From assembly GCA_017592665.1 (NCBI GenBank), contig JAGFNW010000030.1, forward strand, positions 49,104 through 113,103: DNA of 64,000 nucleotides, in the 5' to 3' direction. Source of the stretch: Streptosporangiaceae bacterium NEAU-GS5 (lineage in GTDB: Bacteria > Actinomycetota > Actinomycetes > Streptosporangiales > Streptosporangiaceae). Both the position numbers and the translations under genes were made by a program. The notes beneath the pieces were generated by a model. That model saw nothing but the letters and a program-made list of their open reading frames with translations. It made no database searches and was not told where the DNA came from. Positions 8,156-16,762 of the stretch are shown here, piece after piece. The number at the start of each line of letters is the position of its first letter. Position 1 is the stretch's first letter.

Positions 8156-9091
8156 TCAGCCGATCAGCTCGCGGAGTGCGTCGGCCATTTTTTCGCCCGA
8201 GCCGCACTCGCGTGCCCGCTGGACACCGGTCACCGGCAGCCACGCGACCGGCATCAGACCGAAGACCTCGACCGGCCCTGCGTACGGCGACGGCCGCCAG
8301 TGACGCGCGGCGTCCTGGTTGGCCCGCCACACGCGCAGCGAGCGCGCGGCGAAGTCGGGCTTGGCGTCCCGTGGCACAAGGTCGCGCTCCTGCCAGCTCG
8401 CCAGGATCCGCGGCAGATCCGGTGGCAGGGCCGGCTCCTCCGACAAGGGCCCGGTGATGGCGTCCGGCGGCTCCAGCAGCCCGGCGTCGATCACGGCCAG
8501 CAGCCGGACATCGTCAAGCCGGACGGCCATCTCGTAGGCGATCGCCGCCCCGATCCCACAACCGCCGAGCAGGTACGGGCCGGCGGGGCGTTCCGCGCGC
8601 ACCGCATCGACGTAAGCATCGGCCATCGCCTCCAGCGTCCGGCCGGGTTCCGCGTCGGAGTAGAGCCCAGCCGCCTGGATGCCGAAGACGGTGTACTCCT
8701 CTCCCAGTGCGTGGGCGAGCCGGCAGTACAGGCCGGCCTGCCCGTGGTCCGGATGAACCAGGAACAGCGGCGAACGGGTGCCGTCGCCGTCCTGGATCGC
8801 GATGAGCGGCCCGGACAGCCGCTCGGCGCGGTCGCGGATCAGGGTCGCCTGTTGCTCCACGGTCGGGTGCTCGGCGACCGCGTTCAGCGAGAGCTGGACG
8901 CCGAACTCTCGCAGGATTCCGTCCAGCACCCTGGCCGCGTCCAGCGAGTTGCCACCGATGCCGAAGAAGTCCTCCCGGATCCCGACGGCGAAGCCGAGGA
9001 CAAGCTGCCAATGCCGGGCCAGCCAGATCTCCACGGGATCCCTTGGCCGCTGGTAGCCGGCATCGCTCGTTTCGCTGAGGGCATGGTTCAT
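8156..9091 (-). CDS. Carrier protein-thioesterase fusion with a non-standard TE active site
   Basis: A 311-aa two-domain protein. Residues about 17-90 are a peptidyl-carrier domain with Ser49 in FFGIGGNSL. Residues about 100-311 are an alpha/beta-hydrolase of the NRPS thioesterase type (PLFLVHP at the start). Aligned without gaps to the thioesterase encoded at 15842 through the shared GPY anchor, the nucleophile Ser falls on Gly179 (GGCGIG), with a Cys one place earlier at 178. The domain may therefore be inactive, a binding or proofreading module, or use the displaced Cys. The ATG overlaps the stop of the upstream ligase (ATGA). Confidence 0.85.
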   Translation of the reverse strand: MNHALSETSDAGYQRPRDPVEIWLARHWQLVLGFAVGIREDFFGIGGNSLDAARVLDGILREFGVQLSLNAVAEHPTVEQQATLIRDRAERLSGPLIAIQDGDGTRSPLFLVHPDHGQAGLYCRLAHALGEEYTVFGIQAAGLYSDAEPGRTLEAMADAYVDAVRAERPAGPYLLGGCGIGAAIAYEMAVRLDDVRLLAVIDAGLLEPPDAITGPLSEEPALPPDLPRILASWQERDLVPRDAKPDFAARSLRVWRANQDAARHWRPSPYAGPVEVFGLMPVAWLPVTGVQRARECGSGEKMADALRELIG

Positions 9092-10566
9092 GGCGCGGTC
9101 GTACCGTTCTCGTGTTGGGGGGCAAGCCGCCAGCGCTGGACCTTGCCCGCCCCCGATCGGGGAACCTGGTCAACGAACGTGAACTGCTTCGGGATCTTGT
9201 ATCTGGCCAGCCGCCGCCCGCAGTGCGCCGCGAGCTCGGCCTTGCGCACGCTCGCGCCGGGGCGCAGGACCACCTGCGCACCCACCACCGACCCGAGCAC
9301 CTGGTGCGGGACGGCCACCACGGCCGCGTCGACAACCGCGGGGTGCTCCCGGAGCGCCGCCTCGACCTCGTCGGGATCGACCTTCTCGCCGCCCACGTTG
9401 ATGATGTCGTGGTCACGCGGTTCGAGGTAGAGGTAGCCGCCGGAGTCCAGCCGACCGTGGTCGCCGACCGTGGCAAATCCGTCCCGGGTAGTTCGGATGG
9501 CCTGCTCGCCGACGTAATCAGAGCGGACGGCCCGCTGGGGGGTCCGCATGAACACGGTACCGGTTACGCCTGGCGCCACCGGGTGGCCGGCGTCGTCCAG
9601 GATGCGGACTTGGGTGATGAAGCCGCGGCCGACCGTGCCGGGCCGGGCCAGCCACTCGTCGCCGCGGACCAGCGTCACGCCGATCCCTTCGGTTGCGCCG
9701 TACAGCTCGTAGACGCGGTCCGGGCCGAGCAGGGCGATCCAGTCGCGCTTGGTGGCCGCGTCGCAGCGGGCCGCGGTGTGCAGTACCGCCCGCAGGCTGG
9801 CGAAGGACGCCGGGTCCAGGTCCGGCAGGGCCGCGATCTCCCGCATGTGCGTCGGGGTCAGCTGGAGCCACTCGATGGCATGCCGCCGCACCAGCTCGAC
9901 TGTCCACTGCGGCGCGAAGAACGGCTGCAGGACCACGGTGCCGTGGTCCAGCAGGGCGTCCACGAACGCGGTGAACGGCGCGGCATGATACAGCGGCCCG
10001 ACGATGAGCGTACGCTGCCCGGTGCGCCACCCGGTCTGCCGGATCACCAGGGACGGAGTCCTGGCCGGGTCGTAGCGCAGTGGCCCCGGCCGGGCGGAGA
10101 TCTTCGGGATGCCCGTGCTCGCGCCGGTGGCCAGCAGGTACGCCACGGCGTCGGCGTCGGCGCCGGCCGGCGGCTCCGGCCCGGCGGGCAGGTCCAACCG
10201 CTGCGGCCGGAGCCGGGCGTCCATCAGGCAGGCGCGCGCGAACCGCCGGCCCAGCTGGCGCAGCAGGGCATCCTGCTCTGCCGGCGCGGCGGCCGGGTTC
10301 ATCGCGAAGACCGGCACCTGCGCCGCGAGCGCCGCCACGATGCCGATGGCCGCGGGCAGCGTGTTGTCGGCCGGCACGACGGCGCAGCACCGCGCACCCT
10401 GGCCGGCCGCCGCACGCAGTTCACTGGCCGTGTCCGCGACCCGGCCGCCGAATTCCCGCCAGGAGAGGGCCTCTTCTGCCAGGCGGGCGTCGAAGCCGAC
10501 GAGGGCTGTCCGGTCCGGCTCGCCGCGGGCGAGGTCGGCGATTCGCTGGCGTACGGACAGGGTCAT
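9088..10566 (-). CDS. Stand-alone adenylation enzyme
   Basis: The ATG at 10566 overlaps the stop of the carrier gene (ATGA), giving 492 aa. The core motifs of the acyl/aminoacyl adenylate family are present: ATGASTGIPK (ATP loop), YELYGATEG, GDHGR, and the C-terminal SGAGKVQRWR with the catalytic Lys. It should load a carrier in trans, most simply the one encoded directly upstream or the carrier-TE fusion directly downstream. Substrate not predictable by eye. Long apparent reading frames on the opposite strand are high-GC shadows. Confidence 0.9.
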   Translation of the reverse strand: MTLSVRQRIADLARGEPDRTALVGFDARLAEEALSWREFGGRVADTASELRAAAGQGARCCAVVPADNTLPAAIGIVAALAAQVPVFAMNPAAAPAEQDALLRQLGRRFARACLMDARLRPQRLDLPAGPEPPAGADADAVAYLLATGASTGIPKISARPGPLRYDPARTPSLVIRQTGWRTGQRTLIVGPLYHAAPFTAFVDALLDHGTVVLQPFFAPQWTVELVRRHAIEWLQLTPTHMREIAALPDLDPASFASLRAVLHTAARCDAATKRDWIALLGPDRVYELYGATEGIGVTLVRGDEWLARPGTVGRGFITQVRILDDAGHPVAPGVTGTVFMRTPQRAVRSDYVGEQAIRTTRDGFATVGDHGRLDSGGYLYLEPRDHDIINVGGEKVDPDEVEAALREHPAVVDAAVVAVPHQVLGSVVGAQVVLRPGASVRKAELAAHCGRRLARYKIPKQFTFVDQVPRSGAGKVQRWRLAPQHENGTTAP

Positions 10567-11078
10567 CGTAACTGCAGGATCTCTGCCAGCCGCCGGATGG
10601 TGGCCGCGCTCACGAACTCGTACACGTCCAGCGGCCGACCGAACTCCGTCTCGACGGCGTCGACGATACTCAGGGCCGACAGCGAGTCGCCGCCCAGTTC
10701 CAGGAAGTCGTCGTCCACGCCCACGGACGGCACGTCCATGCGCGCTGACCAGATCGCCACTAGGCGGCGTTCCGCGTCGTCGCGCGGATGGGAATACAGG
10801 GTGCAGCGGCCCTCGGCCACGGCCGCGGCGAGGCATTGCGCGTCCACCGCGCCGTCCACCGTCGGAATGCGCTCCGTGATCAGCACGCCGGCCAACCCGC
10901 TGTCAACGCCCAGCTCTCGCCACACGTGATTGCGCAGGACGGGCCCGCTCACGTACTCGCTTACCTCGACGGCCGCGACGGCCACCTTGTTTTCGTTGTC
11001 GTGCACGAGCGCGGTCTCGGCCCGGCGGACAGCTGGGTGCGCGGTTAGTACCCTGGTTATCTCGGGCAAGGTGGCCAC
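10563..11078 (-). CDS. Carrier protein with N-terminal AMP-ligase C-domain-like segment
   Basis: A 171-aa protein from a GTG start with AGGAGAG upstream. The C-terminal half (about 98-171) is a peptidyl-carrier domain with Ser132 in LELGGDSLSAL. The N-terminal half (about 5-90; HPAVRRAETALVHDNENK, then a TVDGAVD turn) looks like the small C-terminal subdomain of adenylating enzymes. The whole thus resembles the tail of an A-PCP didomain separated from its main catalytic part. It may complement the ligase encoded next to it. It overlaps both neighbours (22 bp and 4 bp). Confidence 0.82.
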   Translation of the reverse strand: MATLPEITRVLTAHPAVRRAETALVHDNENKVAVAAVEVSEYVSGPVLRNHVWRELGVDSGLAGVLITERIPTVDGAVDAQCLAAAVAEGRCTLYSHPRDDAERRLVAIWSARMDVPSVGVDDDFLELGGDSLSALSIVDAVETEFGRPLDVYEFVSAATIRRLAEILQLR

Positions 11079-11848
11079 GGCTGCTCTCCTGTCAGCAGAT
11101 CAGCGACGAGCTCGTGCACTTCAGGGTTGCGCAGTAGGTCATCGTGGCCGATGTCGAGCGCGATGGCCCGCGAGCCCGGCACCGGCGGCTCATAGCCGTC
11201 CGAGCAAACGAATAGCGGGACCGCCGTACGCATGTCGAACCCGCCCTCGCCTGCCAGCAGCAGGTAGTCCAGGTAGGCGGTGAACCCTGCGGTGAGCTCT
11301 CCGCGGAAGAACTCTGGCAGGGACAGCCGCCCGGCGACCGCGTGCATCAGCTGGCCGTACCTGGCGGCCAGGGCCGCGGCGATCCGCGGGAGGTCATCCG
11401 GGTATGCCGCTGCGATTTGCTCCGAGAGGCCGCGGGCGTCCGCCAGCTCGTCCTCGGTCAGCTGCCCGGCGGAGGACTTCAGCGCCGACGTGAACTCGTC
11501 GGCCAGCGAGTCGCCGGTGGTCGGCACGGCGTCGAAGAGCAAGGTCATCGGCGCGGACTCGGTCACGGCGATCGCGTCCGCGACGCGAGTGGCCAGCGCG
11601 GCGCCGGCGCAGAAACCGAGTACCGCACGTACTGGCCGGCCGACCGCGGCGAGCTCGGCTACCCAGCGGTCAACGCGCGCCGCCAGTGGGCCCGCGCCTT
11701 CCCCCCGGATATGAAGGAAGGTGACATCGGTCGGCACCCCGGCAGCCAGCTCCCCGAAGCCCGCCGCCGTCCGGCCTCCGGCGAAATCCAGGCAGGGGAC
11801 GAGATCAGGCCCCTGGTCCGACAGCTGCCGCCAGTGTGTCAGCTCCAT
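11057..11848 (-). CDS. Alpha/beta-hydrolase thioesterase-like protein with Cys nucleophile
   Basis: The ATG at 11848 (GGGGGG upstream) gives 263 aa. A nucleophile-elbow motif GFCAG places Cys80 where most thioesterases have Ser, and IGHDD near the C-terminus offers the catalytic His. Cys-type elbows occur in some NRPS/PKS thioesterases and favour acyl transfer or macrocyclisation over hydrolysis; that is family knowledge applied by analogy. Overlaps the upstream ligase by 44 bp and the downstream carrier by 22 bp, so it is firmly part of the operon. A role in release or editing is likely but the substrate is unknown. Confidence 0.78.
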   Translation of the reverse strand: MELTHWRQLSDQGPDLVPCLDFAGGRTAAGFGELAAGVPTDVTFLHIRGEGAGPLAARVDRWVAELAAVGRPVRAVLGFCAGAALATRVADAIAVTESAPMTLLFDAVPTTGDSLADEFTSALKSSAGQLTEDELADARGLSEQIAAAYPDDLPRIAAALAARYGQLMHAVAGRLSLPEFFRGELTAGFTAYLDYLLLAGEGGFDMRTAVPLFVCSDGYEPPVPGSRAIALDIGHDDLLRNPEVHELVADLLTGEQPWPPCPR

Positions 11849-13286
11849 CCAGCCCCCCTTTCGGGCCGGCGATCGCCGCCAGTACTGAGTAGTCGATCTT
11901 TCCGCCGGGTGTCCGTGGGAGGCGGTCGACGTGCCGGAAGACCACCTGCCGGCTGGGCACCCCGAGCGACTCGACCAGTTCGCGCCGCTGCTGCTCGTGC
12001 ACCGCCGCGGCGCCCGCGCCGACAAGGTGCACCACTTCGTCGATGCCGCAGATCACCGCGGCGGGGTGGCCCGGCCGTTCCACCAGGCGCTCCAGGTCGT
12101 CCAGGTTCGTGCGGACGCCGAGCACCTTCACGATCCGCTTGGTGCGTCCGGTCAGGTACAAGTAGCCGTCGCGCAGGTATCCGAGGTCCCCGGTGTCCAG
12201 GACGTCGACCTCGGCGCCGCGGGACAGGTCTTCGCGGCGCGTCGCGTAGCCGAGCATGACGCCGGGGCCCTGGTAACAGACCGCGCCCTCGCCGGACACG
12301 GCCCGCGCATGGGTCGGTGCCGGCCTGACCGAAACGGTGCCGCCCGGTACCGCAGTGCCCACCGATCCGAGGCGGCACGGCAGGTCGGCAGGGTCCAGGC
12401 AGGCGATCCGGGCGGTTGCCTCAGTCTGGCCGTACATTACGAAGAAGCGGCCGTCCCGCCGGCCCATCAGCCGGGCAAGCCGCATGGTCAGGTCGTTGCC
12501 CAGCCGCGCGCCCGCCTGGGTCATGGTGCGGATGCTGCTGCGGCCCAGCAGGCCGGCGTGCGCCGGCCCGAACGCCGCATAGGTCGTCGGCACCGCGGCG
12601 AACGACGTGGCACCGCACCGGATGAGGTGGTCCCACGTCGCCAGGGACAGCGGTGACCCGCCGCCGAGCACGACGCTCGCGCCTGCCAGCAGGTGGGTGT
12701 TCAGTACGGACAGCCCGTAGGCGTGCGTGACCGGCATCGTGGCCGGGGCGCGTTCGGCGGCGGTGATGCCCAGCGCGCGGATGACCGCGGCGGCGTTGCC
12801 GGCCAGCCCGGAGCACGACAGACGTACCGTCTTGGGGCTGCCGGTCGAGCCGGACGTGGCCAGCAGCAATGCCATGCCGGGGTAGATGTCCCCGGTCGGC
12901 TCGCCGCTGCTCCGCCGGAAGATGGCCCGGCCGGTGACCCGTTCCTCGGCCGGGCGGTAGCCGAGACCGGTCAGACCTGCCGCTGATCCCGGCGCCGGAA
13001 CCACGAACTCGGGCTGGTATGCCGCGAGGATTTCGGGCGAGGCGGGCAGGAACGCGACGGCATGCCCCAAGCGCAGCGCGGCAAGATAGGCCAACACAGT
13101 GGGCAGGTCACGGTCTCCCGCGCACAGCACCAGTGCCTTGCCGTCGTGACGTAGCGCCCACTCGAATTCGCTGACCAGCTTGGCCAGCTCACCGTAGGTC
13201 AGCTTGGTGCGATCCTCGAGGCACATGGCCAATGAAGTCGGCTGCGCGTCGTCGTGGGTAACGAGATCCAGCATCGCCGGCACCAT
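11805..13286 (-). CDS. Stand-alone adenylation enzyme, first gene of the minus-strand operon
   Basis: A 493-aa adenylate-forming enzyme. Motifs: LLATSGSTGSPKTV (ATP loop), VMYGQTEATAR, VLDTGDLGY, LTGRTKRIVKVLGVR and the final PRTPGGKIDY with the catalytic Lys. No fused carrier. The second ATG (13274) is an alternative start. It heads a run of at least ten overlapping or closely spaced minus-strand genes reaching to 1507, so its promoter must lie in the divergent region 13287-13806. Substrate not predictable by eye. Confidence 0.9.
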   Translation of the reverse strand: MVPAMLDLVTHDDAQPTSLAMCLEDRTKLTYGELAKLVSEFEWALRHDGKALVLCAGDRDLPTVLAYLAALRLGHAVAFLPASPEILAAYQPEFVVPAPGSAAGLTGLGYRPAEERVTGRAIFRRSSGEPTGDIYPGMALLLATSGSTGSPKTVRLSCSGLAGNAAAVIRALGITAAERAPATMPVTHAYGLSVLNTHLLAGASVVLGGGSPLSLATWDHLIRCGATSFAAVPTTYAAFGPAHAGLLGRSSIRTMTQAGARLGNDLTMRLARLMGRRDGRFFVMYGQTEATARIACLDPADLPCRLGSVGTAVPGGTVSVRPAPTHARAVSGEGAVCYQGPGVMLGYATRREDLSRGAEVDVLDTGDLGYLRDGYLYLTGRTKRIVKVLGVRTNLDDLERLVERPGHPAAVICGIDEVVHLVGAGAAAVHEQQRRELVESLGVPSRQVVFRHVDRLPRTPGGKIDYSVLAAIAGPKGGLDGADTLAAAVGPGA

Positions 13287-13806
13287 TGTCGCATTCTATG
13301 AGGCCTGCAGATCGCCGTCTATGTCATGACGGCACCGAAACATTTCTGTTTGCCAGGAAAAGGAACTAAACAACGGCTCTTCGCTGTTCGTCGGGAACTG
13401 TGATGACGCAGCTACTTCTTGTACTGCCACTGTGGTGTGTAATTACATGTAATTTCATGTAATTTTCATGTCGGGGGCCTTGGCGGATGCGGTGACGCCG
13501 GTCGGGTGGTGGTGCGGGGGCGGGCAGGTGGCCCGGGGGAGCGCCGCCGATGTCCGGTACTGGCGGGGCCGTCCGCCAGCGGGGCGGGCGTCCATGTCGG
13601 GCGGATGCGGCGGGAGTCGGCGTGGCGGGCGCGGCGCTGCTGGTTGCTACAGATCCCCTCTTAATGCGAAGAGCCGAAATTCGCCACTGATTGTGTATTG
13701 TTGCCGGGCTCCCCGGATGAGACCATGTCGACGGCGAGGGGACATCGCGGCGGCGACGCTGTCGAGCTCGGCCGGTCAACGCGTTTGCAGCCTGAGGTGT
13801 GCCCAA
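13287..13806. other. Divergent intergenic region between the two biosynthetic operons
   Basis: A 520-bp stretch with no gene I can support. It is AT-richer around 13290-13470 and holds the repeats listed separately. Both the minus-strand operon (starting at 13286) and the plus-strand operon (starting at 13807) must be controlled from here. A GC-rich part (13480-13660) has open frames but no convincing start or homology. Confidence 0.6.
13441..13470. promoter_or_regulatory. Putative operator: palindrome and direct repeats
   Basis: Bases 13441-13454 form a perfect 14-bp palindrome (AATTACATGTAATT). It overlaps two head-to-tail copies of CATGTAATTT at 13446-13455 and 13456-13465, followed by another TCATG. 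In GC-rich surroundings this AT-rich symmetric cluster between divergent operons looks like a binding site for a dimeric repressor such as a TetR-type protein. No regulator gene lies in the window, so the protein is unknown. Confidence 0.5.
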
Positions 13807-14850
13807 ATGACCATGACCGCAAGTCCGGGCGGAAGTTCGCCGCCGGGGAAACAATTGCCCCAGCCGAAAGACCTTTACCGTGTAATGCGGCTGATTCGAC
13901 GATTCGAAGAAAAGGCAATCGACCTGGTCCGGGCCGGCACCATTGTCAGCGGCATCCACCCGTGCATCGGGCAGGAGGCAGTCGCCGCGGGGACCGGAGC
14001 CGCGCTGCGCCGCGATGACGTCATGCTGGCGAACCACCGCGCGCACGGGCAGCTGCTGGCGAAGGGCAGCGACCCCGGTCGGCTGCTCGCCGAGATGGCC
14101 GGGCGCACCACCGGGGTCGCCCACGGTCGGGGAGGCTCGTTTCACCCCTCCGACTTCACCGTCGGCGTGCTCGGGTCAACGGGGTCGGTGGGCCATGGCG
14201 CGGCCCTGGCAACGGGGGCGGCGTGGGCGCTGGCCCGCTCGGGCGGCGACCGTGTCGCGGTAAGCGTCTTCGGCGACGGCGCCGTCAACCAGGGGGCGCT
14301 GCTCGAGGCCCTCAACCTGGCCGCGCTGTGGCAGGTCCCGGCCGTTTTCATCTGCGAGAACAACCGCTACGCGACCACACTCCCCGTTGAGGCGGCCGTG
14401 GCCGGGACCATCACGGGGCGGGCGGAGGCCTTCGGGATCCCCGCGCACAGCCACGACGGGATGGATCCGGAGACCGTGTACGCGGCGGTGGCCGGCGCCG
14501 TCGCCCGGGCGCGCGCCGGCCAGGGCCCGGCGTTCCTGGAATTCCGCACCTACCGGTTCTTCGGCCACCACACCTTCGAGGCCACGACAAGGCCGCGTTA
14601 CCGGGATCCGGAGGAGGTCGCCCGCTGGCAGGCCCGTGACCCGCTGGCGCTGCAGGCCGGGCGGATCCCGGAAGGTACCCGAGCGCGGATCGACGGGGAG
14701 GTGGAGGAGGCCGTTGAGGCGGCGGTGCGGTTCGCCCTGGCCGGCCCGAAACCGGACCCGGCCGACGCCGCCGAGTACCTGTACGCGTCGGGCCTGCGCC
14801 CCCGGCCGGGTATAGCGGCCATCCGGGGGGAAAGGACTGCCACACGGTGA
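13807..14850 (+). CDS. 2-oxoacid dehydrogenase E1 component, alpha subunit
   Basis: Start ATG 13807 (or 13813) gives about 347 aa, typical for E1 alpha. The thiamine diphosphate motif is clear: GDGAVNQG followed about 25 residues later by ENN (about residues 155-187), and the HRAHG and GRGGSFH segments match pyruvate/acetoin/branched-chain dehydrogenase E1 alpha. With the beta subunit it would decarboxylate a 2-oxoacid. No E2 or E3 gene is present, so the acyl group may go straight to a carrier protein, as in the ketose-derived glycolyl loading of naphthyridinomycin-type pathways, or the core E2 may be borrowed. Substrate unknown. Confidence 0.9.
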   Translation: MTMTASPGGSSPPGKQLPQPKDLYRVMRLIRRFEEKAIDLVRAGTIVSGIHPCIGQEAVAAGTGAALRRDDVMLANHRAHGQLLAKGSDPGRLLAEMAGRTTGVAHGRGGSFHPSDFTVGVLGSTGSVGHGAALATGAAWALARSGGDRVAVSVFGDGAVNQGALLEALNLAALWQVPAVFICENNRYATTLPVEAAVAGTITGRAEAFGIPAHSHDGMDPETVYAAVAGAVARARAGQGPAFLEFRTYRFFGHHTFEATTRPRYRDPEEVARWQARDPLALQAGRIPEGTRARIDGEVEEAVEAAVRFALAGPKPDPADAAEYLYASGLRPRPGIAAIRGERTATR

Positions 14851-15845
14851 GCAAGCTGTCGTACACGCGTGCCCTGAACCTGGCGCTCGCCGCCGAGATG
14901 GACCGCGACCCCGCGGTGTTCGTGCTCGGCGAGGACATCAGGCACGCGCTCACCAACGTGACGGTGGGGCTGTTCGACAGGTTCGGCCCCGAGCGGGTCG
15001 TGGAAACGCCGCTGTCGGAGCAGGGCGTCACGAACTTCGCCACGGGTGCGGCGATGGCCGGGCTGCGGCCGGTGATCGAGTACCAGATCCCGTTCCTGCT
15101 GATGCTCGTGTTCGAGCAGATCGCGAACCAGGCGAATAAGTTCTCGCTGATGAGCGGCGGCCAGGGTAGTGTTCCCGTGACCTACCTTCTGCCCGCCGCG
15201 GGCTGGCGGCCCGCCTGGGGCGCGCAGCACTCCGACGAGCCCTACAGCCTGTTCGCCCACTACGGAGTGAAGACCGTGGTGCCCGCGACGCCCACCGACG
15301 CGTACGGCCTGTTCGTCTCCGCGATCCGCGACGATGATCCGGTGGTGCTGTTCGCGCCGCTTCCCGCGCTGGCGGTTCGCGAGGACGTGGAGCCGGCCAG
15401 CCTCGGGCCGGTCCCGCTCGGCACCGCACGAGTCCACCGCGTTGGCGGAGACGTGACAGTTGTCGCCATCGGCCACCTGGTGAATGAGGCCCTGACAGTC
15501 GCGAGCGAGCTCGCGGACCAGGTATCGGTCGAGGTGTTCGATCCCCGGACCCTTTACCCCTTTGACTGGGACGCGCTGGCTGCCTCGCTGGACAAGACGG
15601 GACGCCTCGTCGTCGTGGACGACGCGAACCGGACCTGCGGCATGGCGGGCGAGATCATCGCCACCGCCGTCGAGGAGATGCGCCTGGTGGCGCCGCCGCG
15701 GCGCGTCACCCGGCCGGACGCTGCCGTGCTCGGGTTCTCGCTGGAGGCCGATCTGGCGCTTCAGCCCAGCCGCCAGCAGGTCACCGACGCGGTGCTCGAG
15801 GTGGTGAAGGCCTCCCCGGGCCGGGCGGAGGGGTACCGCGGATGA
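14847..15845 (+). CDS. 2-oxoacid dehydrogenase E1 component, beta subunit
   Basis: A 332-aa E1 beta protein. The N-terminal LGEDI, ETPLSEQG and GLRPVIEYQ segments and the C-terminal transketolase domain (VEVFDPRTLYPFDWD) are standard. The GTG start overlaps the alpha-subunit stop (GTGA). It completes the alpha2beta2 TPP enzyme; there is no lipoyl or carrier domain fused to it. The downstream thioesterase gene overlaps by 4 bp. Confidence 0.92.
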   Translation: MSKLSYTRALNLALAAEMDRDPAVFVLGEDIRHALTNVTVGLFDRFGPERVVETPLSEQGVTNFATGAAMAGLRPVIEYQIPFLLMLVFEQIANQANKFSLMSGGQGSVPVTYLLPAAGWRPAWGAQHSDEPYSLFAHYGVKTVVPATPTDAYGLFVSAIRDDDPVVLFAPLPALAVREDVEPASLGPVPLGTARVHRVGGDVTVVAIGHLVNEALTVASELADQVSVEVFDPRTLYPFDWDALAASLDKTGRLVVVDDANRTCGMAGEIIATAVEEMRLVAPPRRVTRPDAAVLGFSLEADLALQPSRQQVTDAVLEVVKASPGRAEGYRG

Positions 15846-16762
15846 ACGGCGAGGCGACCGCGGCCAGGGCGGCCGGGGGCCTGGTGCCCGCGTCGGACAT
15901 GCAGTCGCTGCGGGTGTTCCGCGCGACCGCCAAGGCGGCGGCCGGCGTCCTCGACCTCATCATGCCGATGCGGGTCGGGGGGGATGGGCCGGCCCTGTTC
16001 CTCGCCCACCCGATGATCGGGCTGAGCTGGTCCTACCTGGCGCTGCTCCCGCATGTTGATCCCCGCTATCCGTTGTACGGCGTGCAGGCCCGCGGCATGC
16101 GGCGACCCGAGCCGCTGCCGGCCGGCATGCGGGAAATGGCGGAGGACTACGCCGACCAGATCCGGCTGGTGCAGCCGACGGGCCCTTACCACCTGTTCGG
16201 CTGGTCGTTGGGCGGGAACATCGCCTTCGCGATCGCGGAAGAAATGCAGCACCGCGGCGAGCGAATCGGGCTGCTCGTCATCCTGGACGCCAACCTGGCG
16301 AACATCCCGGCGATCCCGCCGAGCAACGAGCCCTGGATCTTCTACAACATGGTGCTCGCGCAGTTCGGCTACGTGCCCGCGCTGACTCCGGACGACCCCG
16401 ACCCGGATGCGCGGATGCTGGAACTGGTGCGCCGCCGCCCGGGCCTCGGGCTGGCCGAATGGCCGGAGCAGCGGATCCGCGCGATGCAGCGGGTCATCCG
16501 CAATAACGTCCTCGTGGCGCGCACGCACCGGCCGGGAGTCGTGCACTGCCCTCTGCTGCTGTGCTCCGCGGCTCCCAATCCCCCGAGCCTGGCCGAGAAG
16601 GTGGAGACCTGGCGGTCCTTCGTCGATGGGCCGATCGAGGCGGTCGAACTCGACTGCGACCACCGGCACATGCTGCTGCCTGAGCCGGCCGCTCGGATCG
16701 GCCTGGCCCTTTCGGCGCGACTGGCACGCGTTGACATGGCCGATCACGAGGAGATGCAATGA
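15842..16762 (+). CDS. NRPS-type thioesterase, canonical Ser active site
   Basis: A 306-aa alpha/beta-hydrolase. Residues from about 50 match type I NRPS thioesterase domains: LFLAHPMIG, YPLYGVQARG, FGWSLGGNIAF with nucleophile Ser122, and CDHRHMLLPEP with the probable catalytic His. An N-terminal extension of about 40 residues is not assigned. As a free-standing enzyme with a full triad it is the best candidate for product release, while the other two thioesterase-like genes deviate at the nucleophile. Coupled by ATGA overlaps to genes on both sides. Confidence 0.88.
   Translation: MNGEATAARAAGGLVPASDMQSLRVFRATAKAAAGVLDLIMPMRVGGDGPALFLAHPMIGLSWSYLALLPHVDPRYPLYGVQARGMRRPEPLPAGMREMAEDYADQIRLVQPTGPYHLFGWSLGGNIAFAIAEEMQHRGERIGLLVILDANLANIPAIPPSNEPWIFYNMVLAQFGYVPALTPDDPDPDARMLELVRRRPGLGLAEWPEQRIRAMQRVIRNNVLVARTHRPGVVHCPLLLCSAAPNPPSLAEKVETWRSFVDGPIEAVELDCDHRHMLLPEPAARIGLALSARLARVDMADHEEMQ

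Noticed and set aside
13441..13470. CRISPR-like repeats
   Set aside because: Repeats are 10 bp, adjacent without spacers, and overlap a palindrome, so an operator is more likely. No CRISPR array or cas gene was seen anywhere in the window.
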